From Cycloclasticus sp. (lineage in GTDB: Bacteria > Pseudomonadota > Gammaproteobacteria > Methylococcales > Cycloclasticaceae), in the NCBI GenBank assembly GCA_016764415.1, contig JAESRY010000018.1, positions 4,544 to 9,909 on the forward strand: DNA of 5,366 nucleotides, in the 5' to 3' direction. A program made the position numbers and the translations under genes. Under the pieces are notes generated by a model. It did not search any database. It worked only from the letters and a program-made list of their open reading frames with translations, and was not told the DNA's origin. Shown here one piece after another: positions 1-5,366 of this stretch. Each line of letters starts with the position of its first letter. Position 1 is the stretch's first letter.

Positions 1-895
1 CATTAACGCCGGCAGCTAATAAGGCAGAGACAGGGCAAATACCACTGGCCAACTTTAAGTTTGATTCTGGGCAATGAATTACGTGGACACCATGCTTTAC
101 GAGTAGCGCAATGTCATCGTCATTTAACGCGGTCATATGAACGCTCATTAAATCAGGGCTTAATAGGCCTAATTCATTAAGCCGTTGAAGAGGGCGCTTT
201 TTATGCTCGTCGATGGATTGATTAATCTCATGCTCTGTTTCATGAGCATGAATATGCATCCCCATGCCCAATTCATCCATAATAGTTTGAATAGTCGTCA
301 AAGAGTCGTCGGAAACGGTGTAGGGTGCATGCGGGGCAAATGAAAAACTAATCAAGTCGTCATGATTAAAACGGTCGCGTACCGCCAAACCTTTGCTGAT
401 GTATTCGTCTAAGTTTTTAGCCCAACGGGTTGGAAAATCAATAACAGGTATGCCAATGTTCGCTCTAATGCCCGCTTTAACGACTGCGGATGCTGTTTGA
501 TCAATAAAGAAATACATATCATTGAAGCAAGTGGTTCCGCCACGAATCATTTCGGCAATGGCTAATTCGCTACCATCCTTTACAAAACTCTCATCAGCTA
601 GAGCCGTTTCAGCGGGCCATATATGTTCGTTCAACCATTCATGAAGCGGCATGTCATCGGCTAGCCCTTTTAATAAGCTCATGGCAGCGTGCGTGTGTGC
701 GTTAATAAATCCAGGCAGTAGCGCGTGATGAGCTAATTCTATACATTCAGTTGCTTGGTATTTGTCTGCATTTAATTGCGGCAATATATCAACGATAACC
801 CCGTCATTGATGATAATGGCGTGATGATCTAATACACTATTTTCTTGGTCTACCGTTATAATCCAACGGGCATTAATTTGAAGGTTTACTTGCAT
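1..895 (-). CDS. mtaD: 5-methylthioadenosine deaminase, TRZ/ATZ amidohydrolase family (partial, C-terminus outside window)
   Basis: The protein hydrolytically deaminates 5'-methylthioadenosine to methylthioinosine, and in many relatives also S-adenosylhomocysteine to S-inosylhomocysteine; it is cytosolic and metal-dependent. The first 298 codons are present and the frame stays open to the left edge; family members are about 440 residues. The N-terminal composite-domain strands (residues 1-60) are followed by the metal motif NAHTHAAMS (H67, H69), the APHAPYTVSD segment near 188-197, HIHAHET (H216 and E219 match the family metal/substrate residues), H253 in SVHMT, and HCPESNLKLASG (274-285). 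The last metal-binding Asp of the family lies beyond the window. The ATG at 895 fits family N-termini, although no clear Shine-Dalgarno precedes it. It is divergent from mtnA, which uses the product of the same pathway, so a methylthioadenosine role is favoured over other TRZ/ATZ activities. Family assignment is firm; exact substrate is inferred. Confidence 0.9.
   Translation of the reverse strand, partial: MQVNLQINARWIITVDQENSVLDHHAIIINDGVIVDILPQLNADKYQATECIELAHHALLPGFINAHTHAAMSLLKGLADDMPLHEWLNEHIWPAETALADESFVKDGSELAIAEMIRGGTTCFNDMYFFIDQTASAVVKAGIRANIGIPVIDFPTRWAKNLDEYISKGLAVRDRFNHDDLISFSFAPHAPYTVSDDSLTTIQTIMDELGMGMHIHAHETEHEINQSIDEHKKRPLQRLNELGLLSPDLMSVHMTALNDDDIALLVKHGVHVIHCPESNLKLASGICPVSALLAAGVN
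857..862 (+). promoter_or_regulatory. Candidate -10 box for mtnA inside the mtaD coding sequence
   Basis: A perfect TATAAT lies 36 bases before the mtnA ATG at 899. The best -35 match, TACACT at 833-838 with an 18-base spacer, agrees with TTGACA at only three of six positions. A start near 869 would leave a leader of about 30 bases carrying GAAGG at 880-884, a Shine-Dalgarno-like element spaced slightly long (14 bases) from the ATG. The box sits within mtaD codons because there is no intergenic room. The box is seen directly; promoter activity is inferred. Confidence 0.4.
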
Positions 896-898
896 AAG

Positions 899-1939
899 AT
901 GATTAAAAAAGAAACGTTGTTATATGATTCTATTAGGCCCGTTATATGGCGCGACGATGGTTTGTATTTGCTTGATCAACGTGAACTGCCAATGCAAGAA
1001 GTATATCGCCATATAAACAGTACGCAAGCCCTGTATGAAGCGATAAAAGACATGATGGTTCGTGGTGCGCCGGCAATTGGTATTGCAGCTGCCTATGGCG
1101 CTGTTATCGCAGCGAAAGAGAGCGCAGAAGACCCGGGTTCGAATTTTATTGATGGCTACTACCAACGGCTAGATTATTTACTTTCATCAAGGCCAACGGC
1201 GATTAATTTATTTAATGCGCTTGAAGCGGCTAAAAACCTTACTGACCCCATCGGTAATGCGCTCGATTGGGCGCACGAATGGTTAGCGAATGATATAGCT
1301 GCTAATAAAAGCATTGGACTGTCTGCGAGCGAATTATTGGGCGCTAACACTAACGTCCTTACGCATTGTAATGCGGGTGCATTAGCAACAGGTGGTTATG
1401 GAACGGCTCTTGGTGTTATTCGTTGCGCTTATCAACAAGGTAAAATAAACCGTATTTATGCTGGCGAAACGCGTCCTTGGAACCAAGGCGCTAGGTTAAC
1501 ACTGTGGGAGTTTCAAAAAGATAACATACCGGCTAGTTTAATCGCCGATAGCGCAGCCGCGTCTTTAATGCACAAAGGCATGATTGATTGGGTGATAGTG
1601 GGCGCGGACAGTATTTGCATGAATGGCGATATTGCTAATAAAGTGGGCACGTATTCACTGGCGGTGTTGGCTAAACATCATGGCGTAAAATTTATGGTAG
1701 CAGCGCCTATGACGACGATTGATGCCAATGCCCAAACAGGCGCAGATATTATTATTGAGCAACGAGCAGCCGATGAAATTCTTCCGGAATATTACGCCAA
1801 TACGCAGATAAATGCGCTAAACCCCGTGTTTGATGTGACGCCTGCAGAGTTGATATCGGCGATTGTCACAGAAAAAGGCGTGATTGAGTTGCCGAATGCC
1901 AGTAAAATGCAGCAATTAATCAACAACGTTAAACATTAA
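899..1939 (+). CDS. mtnA: S-methyl-5-thioribose-1-phosphate isomerase
   Basis: MtnA converts 5-methylthioribose-1-phosphate (aldose) to 5-methylthioribulose-1-phosphate (ketose) in the cytosolic methionine salvage pathway. It belongs to the eIF2B alpha/beta/delta-like family. The 346-residue protein has the usual length. Diagnostic segments are VRGAPAIGIAAAYG (54-67), THCNAGALATGGYGTALG (155-172), ETRPWNQGARLT (190-201), VGADSICMNGDIANKVGTY (234-252) and the late VTP/EKGVI segment (313-329). C157 and D237 correspond to catalytic Cys160 and Asp240 of the Bacillus enzyme, with the same spacing of 80. The ATG at 899 was chosen because the family begins about there (IRPVIWRDDGLYLLDQRELP aligns near the N-terminus); an in-frame TTG at 845 would add 18 unrelated residues lying within mtaD. 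It is divergent from mtaD and only 3 bases ahead of crcB, so it is probably the first gene of an mtnA-crcB-serS unit. Confidence 0.96.
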   Translation: MIKKETLLYDSIRPVIWRDDGLYLLDQRELPMQEVYRHINSTQALYEAIKDMMVRGAPAIGIAAAYGAVIAAKESAEDPGSNFIDGYYQRLDYLLSSRPTAINLFNALEAAKNLTDPIGNALDWAHEWLANDIAANKSIGLSASELLGANTNVLTHCNAGALATGGYGTALGVIRCAYQQGKINRIYAGETRPWNQGARLTLWEFQKDNIPASLIADSAAASLMHKGMIDWVIVGADSICMNGDIANKVGTYSLAVLAKHHGVKFMVAAPMTTIDANAQTGADIIIEQRAADEILPEYYANTQINALNPVFDVTPAELISAIVTEKGVIELPNASKMQQLINNVKH

Positions 1940-1942
1940 TCC

Positions 1943-2317
1943 ATGAACCAACTATTAGCCATTGCCGCAGGTGGGTCAATTGGTGCCGTTATGCGCTACC
2001 TTATGTCCACGGGCATGCATAATTGGCTAGGGCGCGGATTCCCATACGGAACCTTAGCTGTCAATGTGCTGGGTTCACTGCTAATGGGGCTTTTGTATGA
2101 ATTGTTTTTACAACGGATGAACGTTTCACCAGAATTAAGAGCTGTTTTATTGGTTGGATTTTTAGGTGCATTCACAACGTTTTCAACGTTTTCTATTGAA
2201 TCCATACAATTAATTGAACAGGGCGATATTATTAAAGCCATTATCAATGTATTAACGAATGTTGTTTTATGCATTTTAGCCGCTTGGGGTGGCTTACAAT
2301 TGGTGCGACACTTTTAG
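1943..2317 (+). CDS. crcB: Fluoride-specific ion channel CrcB/Fluc
   Basis: CrcB is a small inner-membrane protein that forms an antiparallel dual-topology dimer and lets fluoride leave the cytoplasm. The 124 residues contain four hydrophobic segments (about 3-23, 35-55, 66-90 with a break, 98-119), as expected. Family signatures are GGSIGAVMRY (10-19), GRGFPYGTLAVNVLGS with pore Asn N41, and GFLGAFTTFSTFS (72-84). In the last segment F80 and F83 are the Phe-box residues and G75/T78 form the region of the central sodium site; this numbering coincides with the well-studied Fluc-Ec2. The start lies 3 bases after the mtnA stop and has no visible Shine-Dalgarno, suggesting translation coupled to mtnA. 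No fluoride riboswitch precedes it, and there is no space for one. Adjacency to serS is common in gammaproteobacteria. Function follows from the family and is firm. Confidence 0.96.
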   Translation: MNQLLAIAAGGSIGAVMRYLMSTGMHNWLGRGFPYGTLAVNVLGSLLMGLLYELFLQRMNVSPELRAVLLVGFLGAFTTFSTFSIESIQLIEQGDIIKAIINVLTNVVLCILAAWGGLQLVRHF

Positions 2318-2343
2318 TCATCATTCACAAACAACCACATAGT

Positions 2344-3626
<1,283 letters not shown>

Positions 3627-3655
3627 ACTAAATTAAATCTGAAATATTAGTCAAA

Positions 3656-3685
3656 AAAATGGGGAGACAAAAGTCTCCCCATTTT
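3656..3685. terminator. Bidirectional intrinsic terminator between serS and mlaC
   Basis: A perfect 13-bp inverted repeat has its left arm at 3656-3668, a four-base AAAA loop, and its right arm at 3673-3685. The core is GGGGAGAC/GTCTCCCC flanked by A/T pairs. It lies between the convergent stops of serS (3626) and mlaC (3706). On the minus strand the stem runs into seven consecutive Ts (complement of 3653-3659). On the plus strand the tail ATTTTAGTTT is less pure. It can therefore end transcripts from both sides, probably better for mlaC. The structure is read directly; function follows from the standard Rho-independent pattern. Confidence 0.9.
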
Positions 3686-3705
3686 AGTTTGAATGATTGA
3701 ATTTT

Positions 3706-4335
3706 TTAAGTTTTAGATTCTAAGTCGAGAATAAATTTTTCCATTCCTAATTTTGCTAAGCTCGGTCTAAATTGGCTTTTATAGCTTTTGAGCATGCTAA
3801 TGCCTTCTACAGTTAAATCATAAATTTTCCAGCTACCGGTCTTATTTGACAATTTATAATCAATAACAATTGGTGTACTTCCAGATTGTTCCATTGAACT
3901 TCTTACTTGAGCAGAATTTCCACTTTTTGACATACGAGGTTCACTAAACTTAAAAGTTTGTCCTTTATATAATGATAGACCTTTCGCATAGGAGTTAATC
4001 ACTAAATCAATAAAGGCTTTTACAAAACGCTTTTGTTGCTCTGGTGTAGCTGATTTCCAGTTCTTTGAACCTATTGTTCTTTTTGCAAAGCCTTCTGAAT
4101 CGATTGCTGGTAGAAGATTATTACGAACTAGTGTTTCAGCTAATTTAGTATTAGAAATCAATTCTTTTTGGTTCTTTTTTACTTCCGCAAGTAATTGATT
4201 TGCAACACCGCTTAAATAAATACTAGGGTTAATATTATCAGCGCTTGCAGTTTGAGCGTTGGAATAGAAAGAAAAACTAAGTAAAGTGATTAAAGCGATG
4301 AGCTTTATGAAAGAGGTTTTCATTATGTTGTCCAT
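3706..4335 (-). CDS. mlaC: Periplasmic phospholipid-binding protein, MlaC/Ttg2D family
   Basis: MlaC carries phospholipids across the periplasm between the outer-membrane MlaA complex and the inner-membrane MlaFEDB ABC transporter, helping to keep the outer membrane asymmetric. The 209-residue protein starts with a signal peptide: positive N-region, hydrophobic stretch about 10-22 and a likely cleavage after SNA (residue 27); there is no lipobox Cys. The mature part matches the family: LAETLVRNNLLPAID (65-79), NWKSATPEQQKRFVKAF (92-108), YAKGLSLYKGQTFKF (116-130), WKIYDLTVEGISML (169-182) and a C-terminal helix. Length equals that of E. coli MlaC (about 211). The ATG at 4335 has TGGAAA about 9 bases upstream; the second ATG (residue 5, 4323) would give a more typical signal peptide but lacks a nearby ribosome site. 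No mlaF, mlaE, mlaD or mlaB gene adjoins it here, so it is a stand-alone copy. Its surroundings are AT-richer than the serS side. Confidence 0.92.
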   Translation of the reverse strand: MDNIMKTSFIKLIALITLLSFSFYSNAQTASADNINPSIYLSGVANQLLAEVKKNQKELISNTKLAETLVRNNLLPAIDSEGFAKRTIGSKNWKSATPEQQKRFVKAFIDLVINSYAKGLSLYKGQTFKFSEPRMSKSGNSAQVRSSMEQSGSTPIVIDYKLSNKTGSWKIYDLTVEGISMLKSYKSQFRPSLAKLGMEKFILDLESKT

Positions 4336-4394
4336 TTTAATGAGTTTCCAAAAACGATTTTGCAGTTGATAGTTTGCTATTTTATTAAAAAGCT

Positions 4395-4421
4395 AGTTTA
4401 ACAAAAGCGCAGTTTAACAAA
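4395..4421. repeat. Pair of 11-base direct repeats in the mlaC leader
   Basis: AGTTTAACAAA occurs at 4395-4405 and again, identically, at 4411-4421, with a start-to-start distance of 16 bases. If the promoter candidate at 4426-4455 is real, the pair lies at and just downstream of the transcription start, a usual position for an operator of a dimeric or tandem-binding regulator. The repeat is directly visible; the operator role is inference, and chance in AT-rich DNA is possible. Confidence 0.55.
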
Positions 4422-4425
4422 GATA

Positions 4426-4455
4426 ATTATAAGCTGACTATCGGTTAAATGTAAT
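4426..4455 (-). promoter_or_regulatory. Candidate sigma-70 promoter for mlaC
   Basis: On the minus strand, ATTACA (4455-4450, four of six matches to TTGACA) is followed after 18 bases by a perfect TATAAT (4431-4426). Transcription would start near 4419 and give a leader of about 85 bases before the mlaC ATG at 4335. A weaker alternative -10, TAAAAT at 4384-4379, has no good -35. The match is read from the sequence; activity is inferred. Confidence 0.45.
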
Positions 4456-4509
4456 AAGTTGTTAGTGGAGATGAATATAACTTAATCAATCTGAACATTA
4501 GCTGAATTA

Positions 4510-4525
4510 TGTGACACAGTTCAAA
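4510..4525. promoter_or_regulatory. CRP/Vfr-like binding site, tentative
   Basis: TGTGACACAGTTCAAA matches the CRP consensus TGTGA-N6-TCACA at nine of ten core positions. Its centre is about 98 bases upstream of the proposed mlaC start, which is far but possible for an activator; it is also downstream of tusE. The match is seen directly, but a single site in AT-rich DNA can arise by chance, and it is unknown whether this organism has a CRP homologue. Confidence 0.25.
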
Positions 4526-4579
4526 TTTTAATTAATCTCACCTTTATGACCCTGTTCATTACACAAAGTTACTTAGAAA

Positions 4580-4939
4580 TTAAATACATCGAGCGGGTTT
4601 CGGTAAACCAGCAATTTTGGTGGCTTGTTTAGCAGGTCCTTCTGGAAACAATATTTGTAAGTATAGACTATTGCCTTTTTCCTTGCCTAAAGACTTAGCG
4701 AGGTATTTGACGAGGGGTCGTATGGAGGGACTTTTTTGAAATTCGTTATAAAATTGTCTAACATAATCAACCACTTCCCAATGATCGTTGGTCATATCGA
4801 TTGTTTCCAATTCGGCAATGATTTTGGCAATTTCTACATCCCATTGACTAGAATCTAATAAATAACCATTTTTATCTGTTTTGATATGTAAGGGAAGGGA
4901 TTGCAAAGTCGTATTACCAACTGATGACTTTATTTGCAT
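4580..4939 (-). CDS. tusE: Sulfurtransferase TusE (DsrC/TusE family)
   Basis: TusE takes persulfide sulfur from the TusBCD complex and hands it to MnmA for 2-thiolation of wobble uridine in tRNA for Lys, Glu and Gln, in the cytoplasm. The C-terminal arm [19 protein letters not shown] carries the penultimate catalytic Cys (C118 of 119). The second Cys found in dissimilatory DsrC, ten residues further in, is Thr (T107) here, so this is TusE and not a sulfur-oxidation DsrC. Other family segments are [13 protein letters not shown] (21-33), [16 protein letters not shown] (52-67) and [10 protein letters not shown] (85-94). The ATG at 4939 overlaps the end of tusB by 26 bases and gives about 10 more N-terminal residues than E. 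coli TusE (109). An in-frame TTG at 4906, just after the tusB stop, would give the usual length; neither has a strong ribosome site. The protein call is firm and the start is uncertain. Confidence 0.95.
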   Translation of the reverse strand: MQIKSSVGNTTLQSLPLHIKTDKNGYLLDSSQWDVEIAKIIAELETIDMTNDHWEVVDYVRQFYNEFQKSPSIRPLVKYLAKSLGKEKGNSLYLQILFPEGPAKQATKIAGLPKPARCI

Positions 4940-5222
4940 CGATAGTTAGTGATACAAATTGTTCAAAATCGATAATGATAATCTGTTGACTTAAATGTTC
5001 AGTTAAAGCTCGAGCTTTGAGATCTGAATCAATAGCATAAATTGTCAAATTTTCTAAATGATTAATAGATTGATTTAAAACCGTTAGATCAAAAACACAG
5101 TCACCCATAAAAACCAACTGATCGCTATTGGTTGTCATGCGGTTTATTTGAAGATCAAACTCTGAACTCGATAGGTTTTTTTGAATTAAATGTAATGTCG
5201 GTTTTAAATTAGTTTCAGACAT
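4914..5222 (-). CDS. tusB: Sulfur relay protein TusB (DsrH family)
   Basis: TusB is a subunit of the cytoplasmic TusBCD heterohexamer, which accepts sulfur from TusA on a TusD cysteine and passes it to TusE. TusB itself is thought to be structural. The 102-residue protein matches E. coli TusB (95 residues) along its length: TLHLIQKN (9-16), the [12 protein letters not shown] strand and loop (35-46), [16 protein letters not shown] (59-74), [14 protein letters not shown] (81-94) and the characteristic C-terminal Trp (W102). It carries about eight extra N-terminal residues before the conserved core. Its ATG shares one base with the tusC stop (TAATG), which points to coupled translation and fixes the start. 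A Cys at position 42 has no counterpart in the E. coli protein that I recall; I attach no function to it. The order tusC-tusB-tusE is the normal one. Confidence 0.92.
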   Translation of the reverse strand: MSETNLKPTLHLIQKNLSSSEFDLQINRMTTNSDQLVFMGDCVFDLTVLNQSINHLENLTIYAIDSDLKARALTEHLSQQIIIIDFEQFVSLTIDANKVISW

Positions 5223-5366
5223 TAGAGACTCACAACTTGATTTGATTTTTCATGAAGCATTTTTATTTCATTTGTCGAGAGAGCTTCACAGCTTTCAATT
5301 AGTTTGTTTTTGCTTATCTTTCTGATCTCTAACGATTCTTGCTCTACATAAATATTCTCAATATCA
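5222..5366 (-). CDS. tusC: Sulfur relay protein TusC (DsrF family), C-terminal fragment
   Basis: This is the last 47 codons plus the stop of a minus-strand gene that enters from the right edge. It encodes DIENIYVEQESLEIRK followed by about thirty residues, ending QVVSL. The pattern fits the end of TusC: the 'DI..(I/L)(Y/W)V' strand, a Ser/Leu-rich helix where family members read 'SL..RGL', and a final hydrophobic strand like the DV(I/V)L(R/S)F ending. TusC is a subunit of the TusBCD complex of the tRNA 2-thiouridine pathway. Position directly before tusB, with a one-base stop/start overlap, supports the call strongly. tusD is expected further right, beyond the window. Sequence similarity alone would be modest because the end of TusC is variable. 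Confidence 0.82.
   Translation of the reverse strand, partial: DIENIYVEQESLEIRKISKNKLIESCEALSTNEIKMLHEKSNQVVSL

Larger units (their letters stand above)
4336..4579. other. AT-rich intergenic region between tusE and mlaC
   Basis: This 244-base gap follows the tusE stop and precedes the mlaC start, both on the minus strand. It contains a plausible mlaC promoter (4426-4455), an 11-base direct repeat (4395-4421) and a CRP-like sequence (4510-4525), each listed separately. I see no clear hairpin with a T-tract after tusE, so readthrough from the tus genes into mlaC is possible. No convincing small ORF, tRNA or riboswitch was recognised; an sRNA cannot be excluded by eye. Confidence 0.6.

Noticed and set aside
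845..898. TTG at 845 as the mtnA start
   Set aside because: It would add 18 residues without family similarity, lie inside mtaD and start upstream of the candidate -10 box; the ATG at 899 matches family N-termini.
920..1165. 81-codon minus-strand open frame opposite mtnA
   Set aside because: Antisense to the conserved mtnA N-terminal region, no recognisable domain; a product of codon composition.
1900..1943. Fluoride riboswitch ahead of crcB
   Set aside because: The sequence before crcB is mtnA coding DNA with a 3-base gap, and the conserved crcB-motif elements are not visible.
1996..2274. 92-codon minus-strand open frame opposite crcB
   Set aside because: It lies wholly antisense to a well-conserved crcB, has no recognisable family features or ribosome site, and is explained as a shadow of the real gene.
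2262..2300. serS promoter within the end of crcB (TACAAT at 2295-2300)
   Set aside because: The -10-like box has no acceptable -35 at 16-18 bases, so the site is too weak to list.
4440..4579. Terminator hairpin after tusE
   Set aside because: Only short, long-looped inverted repeats without a T-tract were found.
4580..4939. Dissimilatory DsrC (sulfur oxidation or sulfite reduction) instead of TusE
   Set aside because: Only the penultimate Cys is present; the second DsrC Cys position is Thr, and the neighbours are tusB and tusC without visible dsrAB.

Overview
The window looks like chromosomal housekeeping DNA from a gammaproteobacterium of moderate to low GC. Sampled lines run from about 50% GC in the serS region down to 23-32% to its right. 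The case for this lineage rests on three things: MtaD plus MtnA (the Pseudomonas-like methionine salvage route that deaminates methylthioadenosine), the crcB-serS adjacency, and a TusBCE sulfur relay close to serS. The genus cannot be named from the sequence alone.

Layout, left to right. Positions 1-895 (minus) hold the first 298 codons of mtaD, a TRZ/ATZ-family amidohydrolase running off the left edge. Only 3 bases away on the plus strand starts mtnA (899-1939). It is followed after 3 bases by crcB (1943-2317, fluoride channel) and after a further 37 bases by serS (2355-3626, seryl-tRNA synthetase); the three probably form one transcription unit. A strong symmetrical hairpin (3656-3685) separates serS from the convergent minus-strand genes. 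These are mlaC (3706-4335, periplasmic phospholipid carrier), a 244-base AT-rich gap, and the overlapping genes tusE (4580-4939), tusB (4914-5222) and the 3' end of tusC (5222-5366, entering from the right edge).

How the genes work together. MtaD and MtnA act in the same salvage pathway: methylthioadenosine is deaminated to methylthioinosine, phosphorolysed by an enzyme not in this window, and the resulting methylthioribose-1-phosphate is isomerised by MtnA. TusC, TusB and TusE are consecutive parts of the relay that carries sulfur to MnmA for 2-thiolation of the tRNA wobble uridine. CrcB, SerS and MlaC are functionally separate (fluoride export, serine tRNA charging, outer-membrane lipid asymmetry).

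No mobile element, CRISPR array, rRNA or tRNA gene was seen, and every gene longer than about 100 codons belongs to a recognisable family. I did not find a convincing new system. The points most worth a second look are the almost spacer-free divergent mtaD/mtnA starts, the stand-alone mlaC with a promoter and an 11-base direct repeat in its leader, the unusual gene arrangement around serS, and the uncertain start of tusE.
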